From: Bdellovibrionales bacterium
GTDB taxonomy: Bacteria; Bdellovibrionota; Bacteriovoracia; Bacteriovoracales; Bacteriovoracaceae
DNA length: 64,000 bases
Direction of reading: 5' to 3'
NCBI GenBank assembly: GCA_018646675.1
Contig: JABGUH010000009.1
Coordinates: forward strand, 1 to 64,000
Part shown: positions 18,685-27,618 of the stretch, one piece after another
Layout of the letters: each line of letters begins with the position of its first letter
Position numbering within the stretch: the stretch's first letter is position 1
Position numbers and translations under genes: made by a program
Notes under the pieces: generated by a model
Database searches by the model: none
What the model was told of the DNA's origin: nothing
The model's input: only the letters and a program-made list of their open reading frames with translations

Positions 18685-19815
18685 CTACCAGAATTTCAGA
18701 TAGGCACGACACTGTAGCTCAATTACCTGCGCACTTGCTGCGTTACGTCCCATAATAGGGTAGGTGTACTTTAGCTTGGCCTCTAGCGGAAAGGGGCCAT
18801 CCTTAAGGAAGAGACCGAGGTAGGGTTGGAAGCTGTAGAGCTCAGAAGATTGTTTAGTTGTTGCATCATTGGCCTCATCGCCATAGGTGCTGGGATAGCG
18901 ACTATACTCTCCCTCAGTGTTAAACTCACCGATAATCTTAAAGCCAGAAGCAGAGCGCCACTTTTTATTAAGCTGTGGGTAGATGGCAAAGTCTAGCTCT
19001 ACTTTATGATACTCACCGGGATCAAACTCCATCGCTACGATATCATAGGTGGTGGTGGCACCCTGATGAATATCTAACATTTGATAGCTTCCGACTGGGC
19101 GATACTCATGTTCGGTATACAAGTTAACATAGATATCTTTGCGGATCTGATAATCCCAATAAGTTCTAAGACCATAGTTGACCTCTGCTACTCCCGACTT
19201 AGTTGTTCCTAGATCGTTGCTTAAAGGGTCGGTGACCACTGATCCGGTGGGGATGGATAGTCCAACCGCCACCGCACCACGGAAGGTACCAGGCCTCTGA
19301 TCAAGTGGTGTTCCGGCGGTATTAAATAGTTGGTACTTAACTCCAACTGTAATATCTCCCAGTAGAGCTTTCGCTTCACCATTTTTAATCTTTTGGGTGA
19401 ACATATATCCTGCTTTACCTACCGTTCCCTCCCCCGTCGCATTGAGGGTGGCAATTATATTTCTCATATCATCGTTGGAGTTAATCACCGATTCAGCAAA
19501 GCTATAGAAGGGTATCTGTATCTGTGTTGAAACACGATCTGTTACTCCATACTCCGTAATAAAATCCTGGCGAAAAATAGTGGTCTCTGGTGTGGCCTCA
19601 GCAGTCGGGGTTGTAGCGGTGAAGAAGTCAGTCAACTCCTGGCCCAGTGACTCCTTGGATGATTGACCAAATTGGGTATCAAAATTGGAGTATGCCGTAT
19701 TGATAGTGAAACGAAATAGATGCTGGGGCAGGGGCAGGGCATCATCGGCGTACGTGACACTAGTTAGAGTAGTAGATAGTAGTAAGAGTAGTAGTATATA
19801 TATTTTTGATTTCAT
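18685..19815 (-). CDS. Predicted outer-membrane beta-barrel protein
   Basis: A 376-residue protein with a signal peptide ending near Ala23. Alternating polar/aromatic strands run to a C-terminal aromatic end (YLKFW), the signature recognised by the outer-membrane assembly machinery. The content (VSTQIQIPFYSF, AVGLSIPTGS, YGLRTYWDYQI, KYTYPIMGR) resembles outer-membrane transporters of the meta-pathway phenol-degradation-like type, which I cannot confirm. It stands alone, converging on the second phospholipase D gene with 12 bases between stops. Confidence 0.7.
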   Translation of the reverse strand: MKSKIYILLLLLLSTTLTSVTYADDALPLPQHLFRFTINTAYSNFDTQFGQSSKESLGQELTDFFTATTPTAEATPETTIFRQDFITEYGVTDRVSTQIQIPFYSFAESVINSNDDMRNIIATLNATGEGTVGKAGYMFTQKIKNGEAKALLGDITVGVKYQLFNTAGTPLDQRPGTFRGAVAVGLSIPTGSVVTDPLSNDLGTTKSGVAEVNYGLRTYWDYQIRKDIYVNLYTEHEYRPVGSYQMLDIHQGATTTYDIVAMEFDPGEYHKVELDFAIYPQLNKKWRSASGFKIIGEFNTEGEYSRYPSTYGDEANDATTKQSSELYSFQPYLGLFLKDGPFPLEAKLKYTYPIMGRNAASAQVIELQCRAYLKFW

Positions 19816-19941
19816 ACCATCAGTCTACCTCTGCTCCTTTTATGCAGCAAGGATAGAGTGATGGTTGATAACCGACGATTAAGGTCCAGATTGCAAGTGA
19901 GAATAGTATGTTTTTTTTGCAACTAATTAGGTTAAAAATTG

Positions 19942-19970
19942 TTTACATAATTAACATCTTGCCCAATAAT
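19942..19970 (+). promoter_or_regulatory. Sigma-70-type promoter of the porin-like gene
   Basis: TTTACA at 19942-19947, a 17-base spacer and AATAAT at 19965-19970. Each box is one mismatch from consensus. It lies in a very AT-rich stretch 60 bases before the start codon. AGGAGG at 20019-20024 is five bases before the ATG. Confidence 0.65.
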
Positions 19971-20029
19971 TTCTCTATGTAATTAATTTTATTTTTTTTT
20001 GTGTAGTAAATATTAATCAGGAGGAATAA

Positions 20030-21241
20030 ATGAATTTTTCTAGAAAATGGATTTTAGTGTTATCACTGTTAACCAGTTTAAGTGCATGGGGCTTTAGCCC
20101 GAAGGCAGAGTTTACCGGGAAGCTTAAAGCATATTACAAAATGCAAGACAACTACCAGACACCATTGGATGCAGGAGTAGTTAGACATGGGGCCAACAAC
20201 AGAGAAGATCAAAGAGTAAGGGGACTGGCCCGATTTACTACAGTTATCAAAGAGGGTAAGAAGAGTACTAACGGTCAAGATTGGCATCAATGGATTGGGG
20301 TTGCAGATGTTAAAATTGATGCAAATGATCCTGATCATGGATATGAGGCAGATGGTGGTACTAACCACGATCTTGACATTGATGATTTTTGGGTAAGATT
20401 CTCTCCCATGTTACCAGTTGGTTTTACCCTCGGTGTTCAGACGGTACGGGCCACTGCTCATGCAGCTAACATTGGGCACCTGTTTGAAGGTGATCTCGAG
20501 GATGACTTTATCTTTTACACCGCCACTGCGCTAGATGGAGCTCCTGGCTTGAGTACTGACATTCACTTTTCAAAAAACCTAGAGATTGGTCTTGGCTATT
20601 TCAACAAGATGTCCGATCTTAGTGGGATTGCTTCAGGTGGAGCTAAGAAAGCGGCCAATGTTACCGCATTATGGTTCAAAGCGGATTTTGATATAGTCGC
20701 TTTTACTATTGCGAAGCAAGATGTCAAAGTTGGTGGCACTAAGGCCACAGGGGATGATTTTATTGCTGGTCAATATGAGCATAAGGAGAAGCACAGTGTA
20801 CTTAATGCTACCTTGAAATTCAACTATCAAGGATTTGAGCCATATGTTGGCTATAGTAAAATTGATGGTGATACTGCAGCGGGCGTTGAGATGGAGGTCT
20901 CTCTAGTCAGCTTTGGTCTAATTAAAGATTTTAAGTGGGGCAAATTTGCCTTTGACTACTCTAAAGTTGATACTCCAGCTTACGGTGAAACTGGATCAGT
21001 TGGTGCCGCAATGGAGTTAGACACTACTATGCAGTTTAACTACATTCATAAGATGTCAAAAGATGCAGATATCACTTTTTTTGCTAATATCCTTAACTCT
21101 AAAAAAGATACAGGATTGCGAGATGCTTATGCAGCAGCAGTAGCCGCTGGAGCTCCAGGAGCTGTTGCCGCAGCAACAGCTGCAGCTGCAACATGGACAG
21201 ATACTAAATCATATGGAGTTGCTTTTAACGTAAGATTCTAA
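20030..21241 (+). CDS. Porin-like outer-membrane protein
   Basis: A 403-residue protein with a signal peptide (cleavage near Ala19 to Phe22). It has repeated amphipathic strands and a C-terminal Phe (YGVAFNVRF), as in trimeric or monomeric porins. Aromatic girdle residues are frequent. An unusual Ala-rich insert near residues 365-388 (runs of AAA) would form a loop. It has the strongest expression signals of the window: near-consensus promoter, AGGAGG and a perfect terminator. It is likely an abundant diffusion channel; substrate unknown. Confidence 0.75.
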   Translation: MNFSRKWILVLSLLTSLSAWGFSPKAEFTGKLKAYYKMQDNYQTPLDAGVVRHGANNREDQRVRGLARFTTVIKEGKKSTNGQDWHQWIGVADVKIDANDPDHGYEADGGTNHDLDIDDFWVRFSPMLPVGFTLGVQTVRATAHAANIGHLFEGDLEDDFIFYTATALDGAPGLSTDIHFSKNLEIGLGYFNKMSDLSGIASGGAKKAANVTALWFKADFDIVAFTIAKQDVKVGGTKATGDDFIAGQYEHKEKHSVLNATLKFNYQGFEPYVGYSKIDGDTAAGVEMEVSLVSFGLIKDFKWGKFAFDYSKVDTPAYGETGSVGAAMELDTTMQFNYIHKMSKDADITFFANILNSKKDTGLRDAYAAAVAAGAPGAVAAATAAAATWTDTKSYGVAFNVRF

Positions 21242-21275
21242 TCAAGTTAAAAACAACTTTTTTCAAAACAAGAGA

Positions 21276-21305
21276 GGGCCCGTTAATAAGCGGGCCCTTT
21301 TTATT
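21276..21305 (+). terminator. Rho-independent terminator of the porin-like gene
   Basis: GGGCCCG at 21276-21282 pairs perfectly with CGGGCCC at 21291-21297 around an eight-base loop and is followed by TTTTTATTT. Confidence 0.92.
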
Positions 21306-21343
21306 TCAATAGTTAGTAATCACTTACATTACGTTGCTGGAGG

Positions 21344-22357
21344 TTAAGAGTTCTGCTTAACCATATTGATCCCCATCATCACTAAGATGGTGGCGGTTAG
21401 AATAGTGGCCGAACCAAAGATTAGAATTTGGGCCACAAGTTGATAGTTTAGATACTTCATCAAAATTGAGAGTGCAGATAGCAGTACCACTCCCGAAAAG
21501 AGTAGTCGCAAAGGGCCACCTTTGACATATTTGGTCGCCGCGACTCCTACTTGACTACCAAAGATGGTTCCGATCAAAAGCACTACCACCACTAGATATT
21601 CGATCTTGCCACTTAGGCCGTAAGAGATCGAACCGGAGAAGCTGCCAATCATTACACAGATCAAGCTGGTGGCGACTGCAATCAGGGTGGGAACTCTCAG
21701 TAGATAGATCATCGCTGGCATCAGTAAAAAACCACCACCGATTCCCAAAATGCCAGAGAGGAAGCCGGCGATTAGTCCCAAGATGACAATTATGATTAGG
21801 GAGACCGGGCGGTCGTGATTGGGGCCAATCTTAATTTGGGGGCCACGCAAAAACCAACGCTTTTTGGCATTTGGATCAATTGGGGCGGGGGAGCGATTGT
21901 CCCGGTCATCTTTGGTGATTAGCGCTTTGAACGACTCATAGAACATAAAGGAGCCCAAGGTGGAGAGTAGTACCATAAAAAGAATGCTAACCACGCCCTC
22001 GGCATTTCCGGCACTATCAAGTAGACCCATGGTATATTTACCACCTTGAATACTAAAGATCATTGGAATGCTCAAAGCGACTCCCAAAGTCATATCGAGG
22101 TTTCCTCTCTTACGATGTTTGATGGCAGAGAGGAAACTGTTGAGTGACATTTGGGCCAGCGCGGTTCCAACCGCCAAGATCATCGGGATACCTAAAATAT
22201 TGAGGGCAGGGGTGATTAGCCACCCCCCACCTAATCCTAGCAAGCCACTTAGTAGTCCGACGCAGAAGCCGAGAGCGATTAGCAGGATGGTAGAGATTTG
22301 TACCGACTCCACCGTTATAAATAGTAGTTGCTCCCAATTGCCTAGCAAGTTATCCAT
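21344..22357 (-). CDS. TSUP (TauE/SafE) family membrane transporter
   Basis: A 337-residue inner-membrane protein with two homologous halves. Each half starts with the family motif: GLLSGLLGLGGGWLITPAL near residue 35 and GFLSGILGIGGGFLLMPAM near residue 200. The halves are joined by a hydrophilic loop of about 40 residues (KDDRDNRSPAP). Members export or import small sulfur-containing or organic anions such as sulfite, sulfoacetate or taurine products. The substrate cannot be inferred here, and no sulfur genes are near. It is monocistronic, converging on the porin terminator. Confidence 0.88.
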   Translation of the reverse strand: MDNLLGNWEQLLFITVESVQISTILLIALGFCVGLLSGLLGLGGGWLITPALNILGIPMILAVGTALAQMSLNSFLSAIKHRKRGNLDMTLGVALSIPMIFSIQGGKYTMGLLDSAGNAEGVVSILFMVLLSTLGSFMFYESFKALITKDDRDNRSPAPIDPNAKKRWFLRGPQIKIGPNHDRPVSLIIIVILGLIAGFLSGILGIGGGFLLMPAMIYLLRVPTLIAVATSLICVMIGSFSGSISYGLSGKIEYLVVVVLLIGTIFGSQVGVAATKYVKGGPLRLLFSGVVLLSALSILMKYLNYQLVAQILIFGSATILTATILVMMGINMVKQNS

Positions 22358-22699
22358 TATGCTCTTTAATCTACCTTTATAAATTGTCTCTAATAATTTT
22401 ATCCCTACATAGCTGCTTTAATTATGGTTTGGCAATAGTAAGTGAGGGCTTATCCTTAAATTTAAAGGAGTTAGAGATATTCTGCTCCCGTTTGTCTCCC
22501 TCGCATCCTGCTAAATTAATCTGTTCCCGTACCTGTATCCGACCCTGCTCCTGATCCCGTTCCCGTTTATTACTAATATTTTTTAGTCAGATACCGAAAA
22601 GTACATCGATAGAGTCGGCCGATGGGCCCATGAGCTTTATGGCCCCTGATAAGCTTTATCGCCGATCAATTCTATCCACTTAATTGGAGCGCTTGCGGT
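22358..22699. other. Gene-free region between TSUP gene and exported-protein island
   Basis: 342 bases without a gene. It contains dispersed repeat copy B (22485-22570). A stretch at 22619-22665 has weak self-complementarity (GGCCCAT/ATGGCC and GATAA/TTATC). No clear promoter was found. Confidence 0.6.
22485..22570 (-). repeat. Dispersed intergenic repeat, copy B
   Basis: The core at 22492-22512 is identical on the reverse strand to AGCAGGATGCGAGGGAGAC plus flanking bases. It is followed by degenerate six-base units (TGTTCCC, CTGATCC, GTTCCC). It has the same orientation as copy A and is inverted relative to the copies at 27.5-27.7 kb. Confidence 0.8.
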
Positions 22700-23500
22700 G
22701 TGAAATTTTTGAGCATAATAATTCTCTTCGTTGCGGCCCTCTGGATGGGGGCGAAATTGTTCTATCCCAACCAAGGGATTGAGCAGCGCTACGCCCTACA
22801 AGAGATTCAAGAGGAGATGGCGGGACGCCGAACCAAAGGGATGAAAATGCTGGCCCTCTGGCACCGACAAAATATTCACCGTCTCTCAGATCTGGCGGAT
22901 ATAGTTCAAAAACGTCATCTAGGAAGAAGTGCACCCTTACCAGCACTTAAGCGAGTTCGTTCCGCCAAAGAGTATGAATTACTGCTAAGTGAGTTGGAGT
23001 TCAAGGAGATTGAGTTTAAGGAGTCATTCAATAGTGCCAACTACTCCATCTCCCAGATCAGGGCCTTGCAGCAACAGATTGCGGCCTACAAGAGTCAGCT
23101 AGAGATGGAAACGGGGAATCTCGACAGTTGGGGACCTCGCCTTATCTTCTACCTGATGATGGTTGAGGGGATGGATTTAGATGAGATCGATCAACTTTCG
23201 CATCAAGACTACCAATTAAGCGGGATTGAGTGGAAACGGGTCTCCAAACAGCTCTTTTCGGCTGAATTTTCCGAGAGTATCAAACAGTATCAACAGAGTG
23301 GCGAGGTCAATTTCTCTCCGACAACATCAGCAGGACGTCTTCCCGCCGCTAGCAATAGCGACTCGAACTCCAACCAAGAAGATGATGATTTTGTCGATAA
23401 AGATCTACCTGAGTCCTCAAATCCTAGTTATAATGATGTTCTTTCTCCAGATGTGATGGAGGAAGAGGAACCCCAAGGAGTACAAGAGAATGATGAGTAA
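22700..23500 (+). CDS. Membrane-anchored protein of unknown function
   Basis: 266 residues with GTG start. One N-terminal transmembrane helix (residues 2-18) is followed by a charged helical region (about 80-150, coiled-coil-like) and an acidic, Ser/Asn-rich disordered C-terminus ending EEEEPQGVQENDE. No family recognised. GGAG lies 11 bases upstream of the GTG. It overlaps the following membrane gene by 11 bases, so the two are probably co-translated and may interact. Confidence 0.65.
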   Translation: MKFLSIIILFVAALWMGAKLFYPNQGIEQRYALQEIQEEMAGRRTKGMKMLALWHRQNIHRLSDLADIVQKRHLGRSAPLPALKRVRSAKEYELLLSELEFKEIEFKESFNSANYSISQIRALQQQIAAYKSQLEMETGNLDSWGPRLIFYLMMVEGMDLDEIDQLSHQDYQLSGIEWKRVSKQLFSAEFSESIKQYQQSGEVNFSPTTSAGRLPAASNSDSNSNQEDDDFVDKDLPESSNPSYNDVLSPDVMEEEEPQGVQENDE

Positions 23501-24035
23501 GATGAAATGGATCACCAGTAAGAGCTTGATTACTGGCCGTACTAGGCGACGTCTAATCGTCTCTCCAATCTTCCAATACACTTTTATGGCACACATTTTA
23601 GCAATCGTTCTGCTCTCTTTTGCCATTATCTTCTGTGCTAATTACTACTTCTTCCAAACTTACATTGAGAGAGGGATCAGCTTACAACTTCCCCCTTCCC
23701 ACGTATTTTATGATCTGCTCAATGAGCAACAAGAGTTTATGAACCACGTTTTACTAATTGCAACACTGACTCTCTCCTCAATCTTTACTATCTGGGGATT
23801 AATCTTCTCCCGACGGGTTGCTGGCCCTTGCCATAAGATACAAACATTTTTTGAGAGTAAAAATATGGAGAAGGGGCAGGAGGACAAGCAAGAGAGCTCC
23901 ATTATCATACGCCGTAATGATTTTTTCTCTGAGATGGCAAAAGAGATCAACTACTTTTTGGCCGACAAAAAGGGTTGCTCTTGTGACGATAGTTGTAAAT
24001 GCAGAAGTGAATCAAAATCTAACCATCTAAGCTGA
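23490..24035 (+). CDS. Two-helix membrane protein with HAMP-like segment and Cys-rich tail
   Basis: A 181-residue protein with two transmembrane helices (about 32-55 and 85-107). The second runs into RRVAGPCHKIQTFF, which resembles the start of HAMP signal-relay domains (R-x-x-x-P-h). A further helix, SEMAKEINYFLA, follows. It ends in a Cys cluster, CSCDDSCKC, that could bind a metal. No kinase or methyl-accepting output domain is present. The start ATG 23490 has AAGGAG nine bases upstream and lies inside the previous gene. A signalling adaptor role is inference. Confidence 0.6.
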   Translation: MMSKMKWITSKSLITGRTRRRLIVSPIFQYTFMAHILAIVLLSFAIIFCANYYFFQTYIERGISLQLPPSHVFYDLLNEQQEFMNHVLLIATLTLSSIFTIWGLIFSRRVAGPCHKIQTFFESKNMEKGQEDKQESSIIIRRNDFFSEMAKEINYFLADKKGCSCDDSCKCRSESKSNHLS

Positions 24036-24061
24036 TAATTTATTATCCGTAGCTCTTTTTC

Positions 24062-24089
24062 TTGTCATCCATTCCTAATTAGCTATCAT
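24062..24089 (+). promoter_or_regulatory. Promoter positioned for a leaderless transcript
   Basis: TTGTCA at 24062-24067, a 16-base spacer and TATCAT at 24084-24089. Each box is one mismatch from consensus. The ATG at 24098 lies only 8 bases beyond the -10 box, so transcription would begin at or next to the start codon. No Shine-Dalgarno is present. Confidence 0.5.
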
Positions 24090-24097
24090 AAAGTGGT

Positions 24098-25387
24098 ATG
24101 TCTAAAAAGTTAAAAATTTTTCTAACCGTAACGCTAACCACTATCCTACTAGTAACATCTACCTACCTATCGGCCGAGAGTAGCTCCTTCTCTCTCTCTC
24201 TGGGGCCAGTTCAAATTGGTGAGAGTCGAATTCCCATTAATCTCCAGGGTTTCACCATATCTTCCACTATCGAGGGAGTTAAGGCGAGCTTCGCTAAAGA
24301 GTCAGTTCAATGGATCAGGATTAATAATAATCTGTTGACCCCCAGGGCCCGCTTAACAGTCGTTATCGAAAATAGTTATCCTGACCTCCACTTACTATAT
24401 CACGGACAAGCAATTATTCCGACCAGCGGCAGTGATCATGCTTTTGCAGACCTCTACGTGGATCTTTTTAATCCGGAGGATATTTTAATCTCAAAAGGGG
24501 GAGAGAGGGTTGGTACTATTCGTATTAGCACTTCCAAACAGCTAGCAACTGGAAATATGCACCTAATTGATTACTCCTGTTCCAGATATCAACTTGAGAT
24601 AGATGGACTTCAAGGAGAGTATCTATCCATCGGATGCAAAATGGAGCGAATTGGGCGCTGGGGAAAGGAGTCACCACGGCTAATTGTCACCTGGTCATCC
24701 ACCAACTATCGCCTACAAGACAGAACTCTGCCCCCCTATACTACCATCTTACGTGACTCATCTCCGGCAAAAATTGAAGTGGTGGATAAACAGGGGAATA
24801 AAAAGATTATTACCATTAAGGCGAAATTGCCTCGTCGCCTTAACCGAATTAAAACCGCATTTGGCTTTGGCCCCTATCGCTTTCAATCCCGGATGGAGGA
24901 AAGTGTACGTGATGAAAAAATCGCACCGGCGATCATGCTCTACGGAAATTTTGCCCTAACAGAATCCACCTCTATTCGTGCTTTTGATGCCTTGGTCTGG
25001 CAGGAGTCGACCTTTAATAATGTGGGATTCTACTTTGCTTATGACCTGGCAACTCTGATGGACAATCGTATCAGTATTACTCCACTTCTAGGGGCACAGG
25101 GATTGACCTTTCGCTATAATGACAAATATCCTTCAGAGACAGATATTATCTATCCCCAGGGATTTGAGGCAGTCTATCGTCACCCCTTTGGTCAAGAAAA
25201 TTATCTATTAATCTTTGGAGCTTTTCTCTCGCTCTCTTCAGGCAGCGCAACTGACTACTCCAATCTCTGGGTTCGCCATGGAAAGAGAATCTTTTGGGAG
25301 CTAAATTATATCAGCTGGGAGAACAAACAGAGAAGTGCTCGTATGTGGGGGCTCTCGGTGGGAATTCCCCTCGTCTCCCTCTTTTAA
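24098..25387 (+). CDS. Exported protein with C-terminal beta-barrel-like region, unknown function
   Basis: A 429-residue protein with a signal peptide ending near Ala26. The N-terminal half is beta-rich with two Cys (residues about 160 and 179) that could form a disulfide. The C-terminal half, from about residue 275, has alternating strands (NVGFYFAYDLATL, ISITPLLGAQGLTFRY, LLIFGAFLSLSSG, WGLSVGIPLVSLF) ending in Phe, as in outer-membrane barrels. No family recognised. It converges on the caspase-like peptidase gene with 14 bases between stops. Confidence 0.65.
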   Translation: MSKKLKIFLTVTLTTILLVTSTYLSAESSSFSLSLGPVQIGESRIPINLQGFTISSTIEGVKASFAKESVQWIRINNNLLTPRARLTVVIENSYPDLHLLYHGQAIIPTSGSDHAFADLYVDLFNPEDILISKGGERVGTIRISTSKQLATGNMHLIDYSCSRYQLEIDGLQGEYLSIGCKMERIGRWGKESPRLIVTWSSTNYRLQDRTLPPYTTILRDSSPAKIEVVDKQGNKKIITIKAKLPRRLNRIKTAFGFGPYRFQSRMEESVRDEKIAPAIMLYGNFALTESTSIRAFDALVWQESTFNNVGFYFAYDLATLMDNRISITPLLGAQGLTFRYNDKYPSETDIIYPQGFEAVYRHPFGQENYLLIFGAFLSLSSGSATDYSNLWVRHGKRIFWELNYISWENKQRSARMWGLSVGIPLVSLF

Positions 25388-25401
25388 GTCTGCCGGTTGC
25401 T

Positions 25402-27033
25402 CTACTGACACTCGGACTTAGGAATCTTATTTTGCTTGTACTGATGCCAGGCGAGAAAGTCCATACAGCCAATATCGAGATTGTAAAGATGAGAGTTCAT
25501 CAGTTTTGAAAGTTTATGTAGTTTTCCATAGTGTGCCAGCACTTTGGGCTGGCTCAGACCATAGCTCTCCACTAGATTTCGTAGGTCCCCGATATTATCT
25601 AAAATTTCACTACGCGACTTATGCTTAATATTTTTTAGGTTAGGAAACCATACCTTTTCTTCCAACGTTGAGTTATGAGCAAAGTTTCCAACGGTTTTAC
25701 TAATTATTCTTAACTGCTCTTCTACCGCTTTACGCTCTTTTTTATTAACATGATCCAACTTATCTTCTAACTCCAGCTTCTGCTCTGCGAGCATTTGATT
25801 AATCTTGTTAAAATCCAAGTTCTCCAACTCCTTCTGTGCATCCCTAATCAGATCAGCAAAGTGGGCGGCAAAATTTTTCTTTACTTCGTTAAAAAAGAGC
25901 AACAGACCAACTCTATCCCCAGTTAGATAACTATTATTTTCATTTGATTTACCAAAACAGTGAGCAGACTGTCTTACCTTGCGATAGAGAGAGCGCAGCT
26001 TAGTGCCGCTAGTCTCATATGGCACCTCTTGCTCTCCATCAAAATATGGCATTAAAGCAGTATAATAAGCTGCGTCTTCAGCTTCACAATTGAGAAATTG
26101 CTCAAAAGGCCCAAACTCCTCTAAAATTACCTTGTCATCAATATCATCCTCTGTTCGATGGTAATAGTACTCTCCATGATTACAGGTTCGTACAAACAGT
26201 GCCGGTAAGCCATCTAACATATAGTTGACCTCTCTTAAAGCTCGATGAAGCTCTCTCCCCTCACTCTGTAGTAGTAATTGATCAGACTTTACCAGTAGAT
26301 CTTTCATCAATCCTCCACTGGAGGGCCTAGAATTCAAGGGGCCAGAGGAGCTAAAACCAGCAATAATATCTAAACTTGGCAGTAGCGACTTCCAGTAGAG
26401 AATTTCGGTGGGGGTCGCAGTGTAACAACCCCACAGTAATATCGAATTTAACTGTTTTAAAAGTTCAGGTTTACTTGCATAAGCACTATTGATCACTGAA
26501 GTGATCTCCATTTTATGGATATCTCCAAGCTCTCCACTAATATTGCCACCACCGTCATGGCCAGAAGCGATAATAGTGGTAATCGCTACATCTTTGCTGG
26601 CCAACTCTTTTGCTAATCGAGTAAATGACTCCTCATCTGCTGTTCCATATTTTTTCAGAAATTTGCTAATGCGATTTTGGGCAGTAACCAGTTGAGGAGA
26701 ATATTTTTTACATTTGCGAGGATTTCGTCGGGATTGATCTCGATGCTTGCAGTTATACTTACTAACCATCTCCTCCAAATAGGAGACATCCTTCAAATAG
26801 GGCCAAACCTCTCTGCTGGTCTTGAGTCCTGGTAGAACGATCAACTGCTCACCTCGCAGACATGCTGCTTCTTGCGCCTTTTCCACCTCTAAAAATGAGG
26901 CATTTGTATCCAAGAAGACAATTGCCCGCTTAGGATTAACTGGTTTAGAGCATGTGGCAGCAGCTTGATTGAAACCTAGTATCCAGACGGATAGTAGGAG
27001 CCAAGCAGGTAGCTGTCCAACATAATAAATCAT
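25402..27033 (-). CDS. Exported caspase-like (clan CD) cysteine peptidase candidate
   Basis: 543 residues from ATG 27033, which has AAGGAG at good spacing; a GTG three bases earlier is also possible. A signal peptide ends around Ala26. Two strands end in catalytic-looking motifs: TTIIASGHDGGG with His159 and SILLWGCYTAT with Cys203. A hydrophobic strand then HD/HG, and about 45 residues later a hydrophobic strand then GC, is the arrangement of caspases, gingipains and clostripain. The following FSSSGPLNSRPSSGG may line the pocket. The C-terminal 200 residues are a charged coiled coil. Function is inferred from motifs only. The upstream small exported gene overlaps the start. Confidence 0.55.
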   Translation of the reverse strand: MIYYVGQLPAWLLLSVWILGFNQAAATCSKPVNPKRAIVFLDTNASFLEVEKAQEAACLRGEQLIVLPGLKTSREVWPYLKDVSYLEEMVSKYNCKHRDQSRRNPRKCKKYSPQLVTAQNRISKFLKKYGTADEESFTRLAKELASKDVAITTIIASGHDGGGNISGELGDIHKMEITSVINSAYASKPELLKQLNSILLWGCYTATPTEILYWKSLLPSLDIIAGFSSSGPLNSRPSSGGLMKDLLVKSDQLLLQSEGRELHRALREVNYMLDGLPALFVRTCNHGEYYYHRTEDDIDDKVILEEFGPFEQFLNCEAEDAAYYTALMPYFDGEQEVPYETSGTKLRSLYRKVRQSAHCFGKSNENNSYLTGDRVGLLLFFNEVKKNFAAHFADLIRDAQKELENLDFNKINQMLAEQKLELEDKLDHVNKKERKAVEEQLRIISKTVGNFAHNSTLEEKVWFPNLKNIKHKSRSEILDNIGDLRNLVESYGLSQPKVLAHYGKLHKLSKLMNSHLYNLDIGCMDFLAWHQYKQNKIPKSECQ

Positions 27034-27413
27034 CACTCTCCTTCTGTTTTAACCAGCTTTTTAAACTTATTAATCACTGCTATTTTTAACCATGGATACT
27101 CTTTAACTAGGTTTGCAACTTGGTAGCGCTTAAGCTTTAAAAAGAGCAGGTCTCGATCTAGATGATCCATCGGCTTAACTCGATCTTTAATCCCAATCCG
27201 CGTAAACATCCGATCTCGATAAGCAGGAGTCGGTAGCGTTGAGCGTGGGGCCTTGGTGGTCGGAATCTTTTCTCGTTTGTCGTAGACGGCACTCAGGGAG
27301 TCTAGTTTGATTCCCGGACGTAAACTTTGAACGATAACTCGATCCGGCTGAGGCTCTTGAGCATAGTTTGGAGTGTAACTAGTAAATAGTAGCGCTAGAA
27401 TTAGTTTAATCAT
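27033..27413 (-). CDS. Small exported protein upstream of the caspase-like gene
   Basis: 126 residues from ATG 27413, where a normal signal peptide begins (MIKLILALLFTS, cleavage near Ala18). The frame continues upstream to another ATG at 27485, but that adds 24 residues made partly from the dispersed repeat, spoils the signal peptide and has no ribosome site, so I reject it. The mature protein is basic and has no recognised domain. The stop shares one base with the start of the peptidase gene, so they are coupled; an inhibitor, chaperone or substrate role is possible but unproven. Confidence 0.6.
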   Translation of the reverse strand: MIKLILALLFTSYTPNYAQEPQPDRVIVQSLRPGIKLDSLSAVYDKREKIPTTKAPRSTLPTPAYRDRMFTRIGIKDRVKPMDHLDRDLLFLKLKRYQVANLVKEYPWLKIAVINKFKKLVKTEGE

Positions 27414-27465
27414 CCAACTAATTTTATCGGTTATTGAGGAGATAAAGTTTAAATTATTTTTTTGG

Positions 27466-27556
27466 GGATCAGATTGATTTAGCATGATGCTAAATCAAGT
27501 CGCCGTAGGCGCCCCGTAGGGGTGACCGAGCAGGATGCGAGGGAGACAAACAGGAT
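27466..27556 (+). repeat. Dispersed repeat copy C (91-bp unit 1)
   Basis: It contains a 12-base inverted repeat (27474-27485 with 27487-27498), two adjacent hairpins with GTA loops (CGCC/GGCG at 27501-27511 and CCCC/GGGG at 27512-27522) and the family core at 27529-27549. The unit recurs at 27613-27703 with one mismatch. Confidence 0.9.
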
Positions 27557-27618
27557 CAGGAGCAGGAACGGGATCAGGAACGGGAACAGGAACAGGAACA
27601 GGAACAGGAACAGGATCA
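27553..27618 (+). repeat. Hexanucleotide tandem array
   Basis: Eleven uninterrupted six-base units of the form GGANCA or GGAACG, five consecutive copies being GGAACA. It links the two 91-bp units. Related degenerate hexamers flank the core in copies A and B. Confidence 0.92.

Noticed and set aside
22680..22946. Minus-strand 88-residue frame
   Set aside because: Shadow of the exported-protein gene on the other strand, with no supporting signals.
27414..27485. Longer N-terminus for the small exported protein
   Set aside because: It lacks a ribosome site, is built partly from the repeat palindrome and would bury the signal peptide.
27553..27618. CRISPR-like array
   Set aside because: The units are contiguous hexamers with no spacers and no cas gene is present.
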